Part shown: positions 37,380-46,523 of the stretch, piece after piece | How positions within the stretch are numbered: position 1 is the stretch's first letter | How the letters are laid out: each line of letters starts with the position of its first letter | Assembly (NCBI GenBank): GCA_016718265.1 | Contig: JADKDZ010000007.1 | Span: forward strand, 62,001-126,000 | Origin: Uliginosibacterium sp. | Lineage (GTDB): Bacteria > Pseudomonadota > Gammaproteobacteria > Burkholderiales > Rhodocyclaceae | Reading direction: 5' to 3' | DNA: 64,000 bases | Made by a program: the position numbers and the translations under genes | The notes under the pieces: model-generated | Told to the model about the DNA's origin: nothing | Seen by the model: only the letters and a program-made list of their open reading frames with translations | Database searches by the model: none

Positions 37380-37761
37380 ACTCTCGTTGTGCCGCTCGCT
37401 GATCGCAACCATGGAACGCCAGCTCGCCAGCATGCCCGAGCATGCCGGACGCCGCGTGCGTGTGCTGAAGGTCAACGTGGGCGCGCTCTCCGGCTGCGAA
37501 CCGGATCTGCTGGCCCATCTATTTCCCCACGCCTCTCCCGGCACACGTGCTGAAGGCGCCGAACTCGAAATCGAATTCCAGCCGGCCGTTGTGGCCTGTG
37601 ACGACTGCGGTTGCCGCCACGCGGTGGGGGCAAATCAGCTCTGCTGCCCGGCCTGCGGCAGTCCCAGGGTGGCACTGGTCGCGGGCGACGGCGTGTTTCT
37701 CACCGGGATGAGCCTGTGCGCGGATCCCCTCAATGCGACGGAGCTTGCCCATGTGCAATGA
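37372..37761 (+). CDS. hypA: Hydrogenase nickel incorporation protein HypA
   Basis: 129 aa. MHELSLCRSLI gives the N-terminal nickel ligand His2. Zinc-finger cysteines are in CDDCGCRH and CCPACGSPR. Delivers nickel to the hydrogenase precursor with HypB. Overlaps hypC upstream (8 bp) and hypB downstream (11 bp). Confidence 0.96.
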   Translation: MHELSLCRSLIATMERQLASMPEHAGRRVRVLKVNVGALSGCEPDLLAHLFPHASPGTRAEGAELEIEFQPAVVACDDCGCRHAVGANQLCCPACGSPRVALVAGDGVFLTGMSLCADPLNATELAHVQ

Positions 37762-38521
37762 GTGTGGCTGTGGCCTGTATTCCCCGTCCGCGCGCCCGGG
37801 CGCCGCTGCGCAAAAACCCGCCCCCGACCACGATACCGTGGTCGCGATCCGCGAATCGCTCTACAGCGCCAACGACGAGGTAGCGGCGCAGAACCGGGCC
37901 CGATTCCGTCAGCATGGCGTGCTGGTGGTCAATCTGATGTCCAGCCCGGGTGCCGGCAAAACCTATTTGCTGGAGATACTGATTCCGCTGCTCGCCAACC
38001 ATGGCATGCGCTGTGCCGTGATCGTTGGCGATCTGGAAACCGATAACGACGCACGCCGCATTCAGCGCACCGGCGCACCCGCCATCCAGATCACGACCGG
38101 GCAGGCCTGCCACCTCGATGCGGCGATGATTGCCGACGCGCTGATGCCGCTGGATCTCGCCGAGCTCGACATCCTGTTCATCGAGAACGTGGGCAACCTC
38201 GTCTGCCCGGCCAGCTTTGACCTGGGTGAGACCATGCGGATCGCGCTGCTGTCGGTCTGCGAGGGTGACGACAAGCCCGCGAAGTACCCGACACTGTTTC
38301 ACAAAGCCGACCTGATGTTGATTACCAAGGCGGACCTGCTCTCCTTCCTGCCGCAGTTCAGCCCGGCGCGGGCCGAAGCCTGTCTGCGTGCGCTGGCCAG
38401 CCGGGCGCCCTGTCTGACTTTGTCAGCGATGCACATCTCCAGCCTGGAGCCGCTTGAGGACTGGATCAAGGACGCCCATGCCGCGCTGCAAAGCGCCCGA
38501 ACCCGCTGGAAGCCCGCGTAA
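37751..38521 (+). CDS. hypB: Hydrogenase nickel GTPase HypB
   Basis: 256 aa. N-terminal CNECGCG high-affinity nickel site, no poly-His stretch. G-domain: P-loop SSPGAGKT, VGDLETDNDA switch, metal-site segment FIENVGNLVCPASFDLG, ITKADLL base-recognition motif. Start ATG at 37751 gives the expected Met-Cys-Asn opening. Its TAA overlaps the hypD ATG by one base. Confidence 0.96.
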   Translation: MCNECGCGLYSPSARPGAAAQKPAPDHDTVVAIRESLYSANDEVAAQNRARFRQHGVLVVNLMSSPGAGKTYLLEILIPLLANHGMRCAVIVGDLETDNDARRIQRTGAPAIQITTGQACHLDAAMIADALMPLDLAELDILFIENVGNLVCPASFDLGETMRIALLSVCEGDDKPAKYPTLFHKADLMLITKADLLSFLPQFSPARAEACLRALASRAPCLTLSAMHISSLEPLEDWIKDAHAALQSARTRWKPA

Positions 38522-39621
38522 TGGCCAACGCCGCCGAGCGCCTTGAAGCGATCCGTGCCCTCCCGACGCCCGCGGCACCGGTGCGGATCCTCAATGTGTG
38601 TGGCGGGCACGAGCGCAGCATCACCGAGATCGGCCTGCGCAGCCTGCTGCCGGGCTGGATCAAACTCCTGCCGGGTCCGGGCTGCCCGGTCTGTGTCTGC
38701 CCCGAGGAAGCGATCTATCACGCGATCCGAATGGCCTTGGAGCACCCGCTCACCCTGGTCGCGTTTGGTGACATGCTGCGGGTGCCGGTCAATGTGTCCA
38801 AAACGGAACCCGCCTCCCTCGCCGCGGCCCGTGCGGCGGGCGCGGACATCCGCCCGATCGCTTCGCCGCTTGAAGTCATTGCCCTTGCCCGCCAGTTGGC
38901 GCCACGCCCGGTCGTGTTCTTCGCGGCTGGATTTGAAACCACCATGGCGCCTGTCGCGGCAATGCTGGCGGATGCCACGCTGCCGGCGAACCTCTTCGTA
39001 CTGTTGGCCGGGCGCCTGACCTGGCCAGCCGTGAAATATCTGCTCGACGCTGGCGATTGCGGTTTCGACGCCATGATCGCGCCGGGCCACGTTGCCGCAG
39101 TAATGGGCGCCAACGAATGGCGCTTCGTCGCGGAGAAGCACGCCATGCCTGTGTCGGTGGCAGGATTCTCTGCAGAAAGCCTGCTGACGGCCGTATACAC
39201 GGTACTGACGCGTACACGCAGGCAAGAAGCGGCCCTCGACAATGCCTACCCCAAGATCGTCAAGCCTGAAGGCAATCCACAGGCGCAGAAAATGCTGATG
39301 AGCGCCTTTGACATCGAAGATGCGAACTGGCGCGGAATCGGCGTAATTCCGCGTTCCGGCTACCGCTTGGCGCAGCGCCATGCCGGGCGCGACGCCGCGG
39401 CACGTTTCCCGCTTTCAGCCGGGAGCGAGCGCCGTCGCGCCGGCGAGATGCCGCCCGGCTGCGATTGCGCGGAGGTCCTCTTGGCGCGCAAGGCACCGGA
39501 TCAGTGCCGGCTCTACGGTACAGCTTGCACGCCTGAGCACCCGGTCGGCCCCTGTATGGTGTCAGACGAAGGGGCGTGTCACATCTGGTGGGCAGCCGGT
39601 CTGCGCAAACCGCTCTCGTGA
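38521..39621 (+). CDS. hypD: Hydrogenase maturation scaffold HypD
   Basis: 366 aa. FeS scaffold on which the Fe(CN)2CO group is built with HypC. Conserved motifs: NVCGGHERSI, LLPGPGCPVCVCP, FFAAGFETTMAP, MIAPGHVAAVMG, and the C-terminal 4Fe-4S cysteines in PPGCDCAEVL ... YGTACTPEHPVGPCMVSDEGACHIWW. Followed after 37 bp by an unusual extra gene before hypF. Confidence 0.96.
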   Translation: MANAAERLEAIRALPTPAAPVRILNVCGGHERSITEIGLRSLLPGWIKLLPGPGCPVCVCPEEAIYHAIRMALEHPLTLVAFGDMLRVPVNVSKTEPASLAAARAAGADIRPIASPLEVIALARQLAPRPVVFFAAGFETTMAPVAAMLADATLPANLFVLLAGRLTWPAVKYLLDAGDCGFDAMIAPGHVAAVMGANEWRFVAEKHAMPVSVAGFSAESLLTAVYTVLTRTRRQEAALDNAYPKIVKPEGNPQAQKMLMSAFDIEDANWRGIGVIPRSGYRLAQRHAGRDAAARFPLSAGSERRRAGEMPPGCDCAEVLLARKAPDQCRLYGTACTPEHPVGPCMVSDEGACHIWWAAGLRKPLS

Positions 39622-39658
39622 AGAACCCAGGCTCGGCTCACCCAGCGAAAGGCTCGTC

Positions 39659-40114
39659 ATGATTTTCAGAGATTTTGGCCCGACCAATCTTGAATTGAGT
39701 GTGCTCCTGGCGCTATTCAGTGCATGGCTGGTATTGAGCATCTCACTACGACGCCTGAAGGGGCAAAAGCACTTCCGCCTTCGCCTGGATGCATCGGTGC
39801 GCGTCGTCGAGGCGCTTCGCCAGATGCAAAGCTGCTGCGAGAAGCGGCTGCATACGCATTCCAGCGACCCGATCGAACTGGAGCGCCTGCGCGCGGACTA
39901 CTCCCAGGCACACAAGGATCTGCAACGTGCGGCCGACCGGGGGCGAAGCCTGTTCTCGGCATCAACCAACGCCGTGCTGAGCTCGCTGATCGATGGTCTG
40001 GCGTCAATCGACATCTCGAAGCCGACCGTAGAACGCCTGCAGGACGAGTTGGAGGTCATCACGGCTACGCTGGGCTACTGGCAAAGTACCGTTAAGCGGG
40101 AGCTGAAGGTCTGA
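39659..40114 (+). CDS. Unknown membrane-anchored coiled-coil protein inside the hyp operon
   Basis: 151 aa, starting at ATG 39659 after AAAGG. One transmembrane helix (residues 11-30, LELSVLLALFSAWLVLSISL) is followed by a basic cytoplasmic stretch and a mostly helical region (VVEALRQMQSCCEKRL, IELERLRADYSQAHKDLQRAADRG). The last 30 residues look helical too. No known family or metal-binding motif beyond a Cys-Cys pair at 59-60 and a few His. It lies 37 bp after hypD, and its TGA is directly followed by the hypF GTG, so it is within the operon and coupled to hypF translation. It could be a membrane tether for the maturation complex or an unrelated passenger; nothing in the sequence decides. 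Confidence 0.6.
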   Translation: MIFRDFGPTNLELSVLLALFSAWLVLSISLRRLKGQKHFRLRLDASVRVVEALRQMQSCCEKRLHTHSSDPIELERLRADYSQAHKDLQRAADRGRSLFSASTNAVLSSLIDGLASIDISKPTVERLQDELEVITATLGYWQSTVKRELKV

Positions 40115-42376
40115 GTGGCGGACCCCGTGCTGTCACGTTTGCATCTATGCATTTCGGGAACGGTCCAGGGCGTCGGCTTTCGTCCCTTCGTGCACCGCCT
40201 TGCGCTTGAGCTTGAGCTTGGGGGCTGGGTGCAGAATCGGAGTGGCACGGTGTGGATTGCGCTGGAGGGCGATGCCGCACCGCTCGCGGACTTCTGTGCG
40301 CGGGTAATTCGCGATGCGCCGCCGCTGGCGCGGCCGCAGATCCAGCACCAGCATAGCGAGCCTCTCCTGATTGCGCGCCGCGGCTTTGCGATCCTGCCCA
40401 GCCGCAGCGATGAGATAGCCGACATCCACCTGCCCGCAGACACGCATCTTTGCGCGGATTGCCGGCGCGAGCTCTTCGACCCGCAAGACCGGCGCTACCG
40501 CTATCCCTTCATCAACTGCACCCAATGCGGGCCACGCTATACCTTGATCGCGGGCCTGCCTTACGACCGGCCCCGCACGTCGATGGCGGCCTTCCCCCTC
40601 TGTCCGGCCTGCGAGGCGGAATACCGCGATCCGCACAATCGTCGTTTCCACGCCGAGCCAGTCGCCTGCCCGGCCTGCGGCCCGCAGCTGGCGTGGCGCG
40701 GCGCCTCCACCGCCGCTCGCGAAGCCGCACTGCAAGCGGCGCTTGGGGCTCTGCGTGGGGGCGAGATCATCGCGGTGCGCGGCGTCGGCGGTTATCACCT
40801 GATGACGGATGCCTGCAACGAAGATGCGGTGGCCCGCCTGCGGTTGCGCAAGCAGCGTCCGGCGCGCCCCTTCGCGGTACTGTTCGACGAGCGCGGCGAA
40901 GATGGCGCGGCCATGCTCCGGCGCTTTTTACAGCCCAGCGCTGAGGAGCTCCGCCTGCTGCGGAGCCCGCAGCGGCCGATCGTGCTGGCCGCACAGGCAG
41001 AGCCCGCCCTGCTTGCAGCCAGCATCGCACCGGGCATGCCTCGCATCGGCGCGATGCTGCCGCACAGCCCGCTGCAAGCCTTGCTCAGTGAGGGTTTTGG
41101 CGGGCCGCTGCTGGCGACCTCGGGCAACCTGTCGGGCGAGCCAATCTGTCTCGACCCGCACGAAGCCGAAGCCCGGCTCGGGCGGATTGCCGATGGCTTC
41201 CTGCATCACGACCGGCCTATCCTGCGGCCCGCGGAAGATGGCGTCTGGCAAGTCTTTGGCGCGCGGGCCACGCCGATCCGCATCGGTCGGGGCGAAGCAC
41301 CGCAGGCGTGGCGCCTCGCCAAACCGCTGGCGCAGCCAACCCTGGCCCTCGGCGGTGAACAGAAGGTCTGCATCGCGCTGGGCTGGGGTGACCGTGCCGT
41401 GGTCTCCCCCCATATCGGCGATCTGGCCCACCCTGAGAGTCTGGACTGGCTTGCCCGGGTGGTCGCCGACTTCACCCGCCTCTATCAGGTGGCGCCGCGC
41501 CAGATCGCACTGGACGCGCACCCGCAATACCGCAGCCGTGAGTGGGCGCGTGCCACGGGCCTGCCCTGCATCCAGATCTGGCATCACCACGCCCATGCCA
41601 GCGCCTTGGCTGCCGAGCATCCGGACGTCCATCAATGGCTCTGCCTGAGTTGGGATGGCGTCGGCCTCGGCCCGGATGGTTCGCTGTGGGGTGGCGAATG
41701 CCTGCTTGGCGCGCCCGGCCACTGGCAACGCGTCGCTCGCCTGCGGCCTTTCCGCCTGCCGGGGGGCGAGGCTGCCAGCCGCGAGGGCTGGCGCAGTGCG
41801 GCCGGCATGCTTTGGGAAGCGGGCCGCACTGCGCCACTCTGGCATCCGCAGATCGATACCCTCCACGCCGCCTGGCAGCGCGGCTTGAACAGCCCGCCCA
41901 CCTCGGCAATCGGCCGACTGTTTGATGGCGCCGCCGCGCTGCTCGGGATCTGCCTCGAGGCCAGCTTCGAAGGCGAAGGCCCGATGCGCCTGCAGGCGCT
42001 GGCCGAAACGGTTGATCACGGGCCGCGCTGGCCCGTGGCATGGCGGAAAAACGAAGGGCTCTGGGAATTGGACTGGGCGAGCTGGCTCGACGGTTTGCTG
42101 GATGAGCATGTCGGGAAGGCGCACCGCGCCTGGGCCTTGCATGATGCCCTCGCGAGAGCCTTGCCAGCACTCATTGAGCGGCTTGCCTTGCCGCAGAGCC
42201 TTGCCCTGGGCGGCTGTGGCGGGGTCTTCCAGAATGCCTTGCTGGTCTCGCGTCTGGCTGCACAGGGGCTGGACGTGATACTGCCCCAGCGCCAACCCGC
42301 CAATGACGGCGGCCTGGCGCTGGGGCAGTTGATTGAAGTGTCCGCAGGCGCGCCGCTTACTCCTTGCCGCGCATGA
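40115..42376 (+). CDS. hypF: Carbamoyltransferase HypF
   Basis: 753 aa. Makes the cyano ligand precursor from carbamoyl phosphate. Domains in order: acylphosphatase (CISGTVQGVGFRPFVHRLALELELGGWVQN, residues 8-95), twin zinc fingers (CADCRRELFD, CTQCGPRY, CPACEAEYRD, CPACGP), YrdC-like (GGEIIAVRGVGGYHLMTDA ... RPARPFAVLF) and Kae1-like (LALGGEQKVCIAL ... HHHAHASALAAEH ... SWDGVGLGPDGSLWGGECL). GTG start at 40115, immediately after the previous stop. The 3' end overlaps the opposite-strand binding-protein gene by 20 bp. Confidence 0.96.
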   Translation: MADPVLSRLHLCISGTVQGVGFRPFVHRLALELELGGWVQNRSGTVWIALEGDAAPLADFCARVIRDAPPLARPQIQHQHSEPLLIARRGFAILPSRSDEIADIHLPADTHLCADCRRELFDPQDRRYRYPFINCTQCGPRYTLIAGLPYDRPRTSMAAFPLCPACEAEYRDPHNRRFHAEPVACPACGPQLAWRGASTAAREAALQAALGALRGGEIIAVRGVGGYHLMTDACNEDAVARLRLRKQRPARPFAVLFDERGEDGAAMLRRFLQPSAEELRLLRSPQRPIVLAAQAEPALLAASIAPGMPRIGAMLPHSPLQALLSEGFGGPLLATSGNLSGEPICLDPHEAEARLGRIADGFLHHDRPILRPAEDGVWQVFGARATPIRIGRGEAPQAWRLAKPLAQPTLALGGEQKVCIALGWGDRAVVSPHIGDLAHPESLDWLARVVADFTRLYQVAPRQIALDAHPQYRSREWARATGLPCIQIWHHHAHASALAAEHPDVHQWLCLSWDGVGLGPDGSLWGGECLLGAPGHWQRVARLRPFRLPGGEAASREGWRSAAGMLWEAGRTAPLWHPQIDTLHAAWQRGLNSPPTSAIGRLFDGAAALLGICLEASFEGEGPMRLQALAETVDHGPRWPVAWRKNEGLWELDWASWLDGLLDEHVGKAHRAWALHDALARALPALIERLALPQSLALGGCGGVFQNALLVSRLAAQGLDVILPQRQPANDGGLALGQLIEVSAGAPLTPCRA

Positions 42377-43556
42377 TCAAGGAAGAGTTCTCGTCTTCCT
42401 TGTAGGCGTAAGCAAGTCGCCCATTTCGGATCTCCCCCATCACCACCATGTTGGCACTGATCGCCTCGTGGTCAGCCACGGTGAAGGGCTGGTCGTATCG
42501 CGTAACGACTGTGGAACGCACAGCATATTGCAGGCTCTCGAGCGCCGAGCGGATCCGGTCGCCATCCGTGCTGTTGGCCTGGTAGATCGCAAGGTAGAGC
42601 AGACGCAGCGCGTCGTAGGTTTGCGCCGCGGCAACCCCGGACGGGATCACCTCAACCTTGTTCAGCTTGCGGTAGGCGGAGCCAAAGTCGAGCCGCACGC
42701 CGCGCCACTCGTCTTCAATGAAAGTGACGGCCGTTCGCGCGCCGTCCCCGGCGGGGCCAGCCAACTCCATGAAGGAGCGCTGCGACATGGTCCAGGTCCC
42801 CACCAGCGGCACTTTCCAGCCCATTTTGGCAAGGCTCCTGGCTACCATGGCGTCCTCCGCTGCCAGGCCGTACAGCGCGATGGCCTTTGCGCCCGCCGCT
42901 TTGGCTTTGGTGAGCTGCGCGGTCATGTCCTGATCACCGATCTTGAAGCTCGCCGTCGCGACGGGCTTGAGCTTGCGCCCCTCCATCTCGATCAAGGCAT
43001 TTGCCTTGCCAGAGGTGCCGTATGGGGTTTCGTCGTGCAGAATCGCGATCTCGGTAATCTTGCGGCGGTCCACCAGATCCTTGAACATGGCTTTGGTCTG
43101 GAGCATGTCTCGCCCCGCCACGCGGAAAATATAGTTCGGCGCGCCCGGGGCAAGGTTGGCCTGTTTAGTGACCTCCCCGCCTGCTGCAGCCGACACGAGC
43201 AGCGGCACGCGCGCCTGCTGGAACAGGGGCACCGCCTTGTTGGCAACCCCGATGTTGGCGAAGCCCACTGTTGCCACGACCTTGTCTTTCTCGATCAAGT
43301 CCCTGGCGAGCTGTGTCCCGATGTCCGGTTTAGCCTGGTCGTCTTTCTCGACCAACTCCACCTTGCGACCGAGCACGCCGCCGAGACGATTGACCTCATC
43401 GGCAAACACCCGCGCGCCTCCCCTGATACTCTCCCCCATATCGGACGACGATTGCCCGGTAAACGGGCCGATCACCCCGATCCGGATCGGAGCCTCCTGC
43501 GCATGGACCCAACCGGTAGCACAGACAGCCAAGGCCAAGAACGACTTTTTCAACAT
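42357..43556 (-). CDS. ABC transporter substrate-binding protein, LivK-like
   Basis: 399 aa type-1 periplasmic binding protein. Signal peptide MLKKSFLALAVCATGWVHAQ, then IRIGVIGPFTGQSSSDMGESIRGGARVFADEVNRLGGVLGRKVELVEKDDQAKP, the branched-chain amino acid/amide receptor opening. Later YGTSGKANALIEMEGRK and GVAAAQTYDALRLLYLAI complete the two-lobed fold. ATG at 43556 chosen because it starts the signal peptide. It has no transporter partners here and sits between hypF and hypE on the opposite strand. Ligand unknown (amino acid, urea, aromatic acid are all known for the family). An AT-rich stretch upstream (43567-43605) is its probable promoter. Confidence 0.88.
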   Translation of the reverse strand: MLKKSFLALAVCATGWVHAQEAPIRIGVIGPFTGQSSSDMGESIRGGARVFADEVNRLGGVLGRKVELVEKDDQAKPDIGTQLARDLIEKDKVVATVGFANIGVANKAVPLFQQARVPLLVSAAAGGEVTKQANLAPGAPNYIFRVAGRDMLQTKAMFKDLVDRRKITEIAILHDETPYGTSGKANALIEMEGRKLKPVATASFKIGDQDMTAQLTKAKAAGAKAIALYGLAAEDAMVARSLAKMGWKVPLVGTWTMSQRSFMELAGPAGDGARTAVTFIEDEWRGVRLDFGSAYRKLNKVEVIPSGVAAAQTYDALRLLYLAIYQANSTDGDRIRSALESLQYAVRSTVVTRYDQPFTVADHEAISANMVVMGEIRNGRLAYAYKEDENSSLIMRGKE

Positions 43557-43837
43557 ATTTCCCCCTAAGACATATGTATTTGTTAATTTTATTATTTTTG
43601 TCATTTCAAGAACCTGGCCGGCATCATCTCGGTGACATGCTAATGACAGCTGCCTCGGTGGCGTCCGACCCGTCTGACTCTCTGCAAGGCGGCAATGATG
43701 TGAGGGGCACATGCTCAACGCAACGCCGTCTATCGGTTCTGCAACAATTTTGTTGTTTCCTGGCAGGAGCGTTCGGCAGCCGCGATTCCGCTACATATAC
43801 AACCACACCGGCGTTACAGCGCTGAGACGGGCACAGC

Positions 43838-44827
43838 ATGAAACAGATCCTCCTGGCTCACGGCAATGGCGGGCGCTTGATGCGCGAACTGCTCACCACT
43901 TTGATTTTCCCGGCACTGAAGACAAGCGAGTCCTCAACAGATGCCAGCGCCATCATGAGTGATGACAGAACGCCGATGTTGACCAGCGACAGTTTTACCG
44001 TACAACCACTGTTCTTCCCCGGTGGGAATATCGGCAGTCTGGCGATTCACGGCACACTGAACGATCTTGCCGTCTCGGGAGCCGAGCCTGCCGCGCTGAC
44101 CTTCAATCTCATCATTGAAGAAGGATTTGAAATCGAAGTCTTGCGCGCGATTGTTGAGTCTGCTGGCGAAGCGGTCAGCGACGCTGGCGTTCGGATCGTA
44201 GCGGGAGACACCAAAGTCGTGCCTCGGGGCCAGGGCAGCGGGGTTGTGATCGCTACCACCGGCCTGGGCTGGCGCGCCCCGACACTGATGCTGGGTATGG
44301 AGCACATCCGCGCGGGCGATGCCATCCTGGTCAGCGGACCGGTGGGCGACCACGGCGCGACGGTTCTGATGGCGCGCGAGGCCTTCGGTCTTTCCAGCGC
44401 ACTGCGCTCCGACGCGGCCTGCGTCCTGCCGCTTGCGCGACAAGTACGCGATCTGCCGGGTCTGCGCTTCATGCGCGACCCGACGCGGGGTGGGCTCGCC
44501 ACCGTCATGCATGAAATCGCCTGCGCCACCGGGCTGGGGGTTCTGCTGGACGAAAAGGCCATCCCGATCCGTGCCGAGGTGCAGGGGGTATGCCAGCTTC
44601 TGGGCTTCAACCCCCTGATGCTGGCATGCGAGGGACGCATCGTAGTCGTCGCGGCGCCCGAACTTGCCAACCAGATTCTGACGCGCTGGCGGGAGGATGC
44701 ACTGGGCACCGAAGCAGCCCGCATTGGCACGGTCGTCGAGGGCGGCAAGGTCTGCCTGCTGACAGCGCTCGGGGGCCACCGCTTCATTGACGAGCTCAGC
44801 GACGACCCTTTGCCGCGGATCTGCTGA
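43838..44827 (+). CDS. hypE: Hydrogenase maturation protein HypE
   Basis: 329 aa. Dehydrates the thiocarbamate handed over by HypF to thiocyanate on its own C-terminal Cys. The PurM/AIRS fold is evident from TSDSFTVQPLFFPGGNIGSLAIHGTLNDLAVSGAEP, ATTGLG, MRDPTRGGLATVMHEIA, and it ends in PRIC with the essential terminal Cys. Separated from hypF by the inserted binding-protein gene, so it must have its own promoter in 43557-43837 (CATATA near 43795, weak). Confidence 0.96.
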   Translation: MKQILLAHGNGGRLMRELLTTLIFPALKTSESSTDASAIMSDDRTPMLTSDSFTVQPLFFPGGNIGSLAIHGTLNDLAVSGAEPAALTFNLIIEEGFEIEVLRAIVESAGEAVSDAGVRIVAGDTKVVPRGQGSGVVIATTGLGWRAPTLMLGMEHIRAGDAILVSGPVGDHGATVLMAREAFGLSSALRSDAACVLPLARQVRDLPGLRFMRDPTRGGLATVMHEIACATGLGVLLDEKAIPIRAEVQGVCQLLGFNPLMLACEGRIVVVAAPELANQILTRWREDALGTEAARIGTVVEGGKVCLLTALGGHRFIDELSDDPLPRIC

Positions 44828-44861
44828 GCCCCATACAAACACGAGACGAGACAAGATTTCC

Positions 44862-46520
44862 ATGCCCATCAAACTGGTACACGCCACACCGTCGGCCTAC
44901 GCATGCCCCTTGCTCATCAAGCGGCTGCTGCTGACGCCCCTCGCCTTCGCTGCCGATCAAGAAGTCTCGTATCAAGGCCGCGTCCGCTTCAGCTATACCT
45001 CGCTGCACCAGCGCATCGGTCGTCTGGCCAACGCGCTGGCTGGTCTAGGCGTCGAGGCGGGCCAGACAGTGGCTGTGATGGACTGGGACAGCCATCGGTA
45101 TCTGGAGTGCTTCTTCGCCGTACCGATGATGGGGGCGATCCTGCAAACCGTGAACGTGCGTCTCTCCGCCGAGCAGATCCTGTACACCCTCAACCACGCC
45201 AAGGCTGACGTGCTGCTGGTAAATCGCGAGTTTTTCCCGCTGCTCGCTGCAATCGCCACGCGCCTGGAAACCGTGCGCCATGTCGTCCTCATCAACGACG
45301 ACGGCCCGGTCGCTGAGGCGCCGGTGCTGTTTGTCGGCGAGTACGAAGCCCTGCTCGCCTCAGCCGCCAGCGATTACGAATTCCCGGATTTCGACGAAAA
45401 CGCCCAGGCCACTGTCTTCTACACCACCGGCACCACTGGCGACCCTAAAGGCGTGTATTTCAGTCATCGCCAACTCGTGCTGCACACGCTCTCGGTCGCG
45501 GCGGCCATGGGCGGCGCAGCCAGCCACGGGCGCCTGCACCGCGAAGACGTGTACATGCCCGTCACGCCGATGTTCCACGTGCATGCCTGGGGCTTCCCGT
45601 ACATCGCCACCATGCTCGGGCTCAAGCAGGTGTACCCCGGCAAGTACATGCCGGATCAATTGCTGAACCTGATCCGCGAAGAGAAGGTCACCTTCTCGCA
45701 CTGTGTGCCCACCATCATGCAGATGCTGCTCAGCCATCCCCACTCGGCCGACGTCGACTTCAGCCGCTGGAAAGTGGTAATCGGTGGTTCCGCCATGTCG
45801 CAGGCGCTGGCTATCGCCGCACAAAAGCGCGGAATCGACGTGTTTACAGGCTACGGCATGTCCGAAACCTGTCCGGTACTGACGCTGGCCCATCTCCACA
45901 GCGATGATCTCGCGTTGACACCCGAGGAACAGGCGCCGCTGCGCTGCAAGACTGGCTTGCCACTGCCGCTGGTGGACCTGCGCATTGTCGACGCCGACAT
46001 GCAGAACGTGGCCCACGATGGCAGTGCGACGGGGGAACTCGTGGTGCGCAGCCCCTGGCTGACCCAGGGTTATCTCGCCGCACCGGAAGCCTCTGAAAAC
46101 CTGTGGGCAGGCGGCTATCTGCATACCCAGGATATCGGCAACATCAATCCACGCGGCTACCTGAAGATCACCGACCGGATCAAGGATGTGATCAAGACGG
46201 CGGGCGAATGGACGTCCTCGCTCGAGGTCGAAAACGTCGTCGCCAAGCACGAAGCCGTGCACGAAGTCGCCGTTATCGGGGTGCCGGATGAGCGTTGGGG
46301 CGAACGCCCACTGGCACTGGTGGTGCTGAAGCAAGAGTTCGAAGGCAAAGTCACCGAGCATGCCATCCGCAACTTCTCGGCCCATCTGATTGAAACCACG
46401 GGTGTTTCGCGCCACGGCGTGCTGCTACAAGTCACTTTCGTCAAAGCACTGTTGAAAACCAGTGTGGGCAAGATCAACAAACGCGAAATGCGTGAAGCAC
46501 GCCTTGGCGCCAAGGCTTGA
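44862..46520 (+). CDS. Acyl-CoA ligase (medium/long-chain fatty acid-CoA synthetase family)
   Basis: 552 aa AMP-forming ligase that activates a carboxylic acid with ATP and CoA. AMP-binding motif TVFYTTGTTGDPKGVYFSHRQL, VFTGYGMSETCPVL and the C-terminal TDRIKDVIKTAGEWTSSLEVEN (A8/hinge). The catalytic lysine lies near the end in GKINKREMR. Similar to the fatty-acid/acyl-CoA synthetases called FadD3-type or DitJ-like in proteobacteria; chain-length preference cannot be read. Chosen start ATG 44862, 35 bp after hypE, so it could belong to the same transcript although functionally unrelated. Confidence 0.9.
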   Translation: MPIKLVHATPSAYACPLLIKRLLLTPLAFAADQEVSYQGRVRFSYTSLHQRIGRLANALAGLGVEAGQTVAVMDWDSHRYLECFFAVPMMGAILQTVNVRLSAEQILYTLNHAKADVLLVNREFFPLLAAIATRLETVRHVVLINDDGPVAEAPVLFVGEYEALLASAASDYEFPDFDENAQATVFYTTGTTGDPKGVYFSHRQLVLHTLSVAAAMGGAASHGRLHREDVYMPVTPMFHVHAWGFPYIATMLGLKQVYPGKYMPDQLLNLIREEKVTFSHCVPTIMQMLLSHPHSADVDFSRWKVVIGGSAMSQALAIAAQKRGIDVFTGYGMSETCPVLTLAHLHSDDLALTPEEQAPLRCKTGLPLPLVDLRIVDADMQNVAHDGSATGELVVRSPWLTQGYLAAPEASENLWAGGYLHTQDIGNINPRGYLKITDRIKDVIKTAGEWTSSLEVENVVAKHEAVHEVAVIGVPDERWGERPLALVVLKQEFEGKVTEHAIRNFSAHLIETTGVSRHGVLLQVTFVKALLKTSVGKINKREMREARLGAKA

Positions 46521-46523
46521 ACG

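Noticed and set aside
43739..43760. CAACAATTTTGTTG inverted repeat before hypE as a regulator site
   Set aside because: Short AT-rich palindrome, common by chance, not positioned against a clear promoter.
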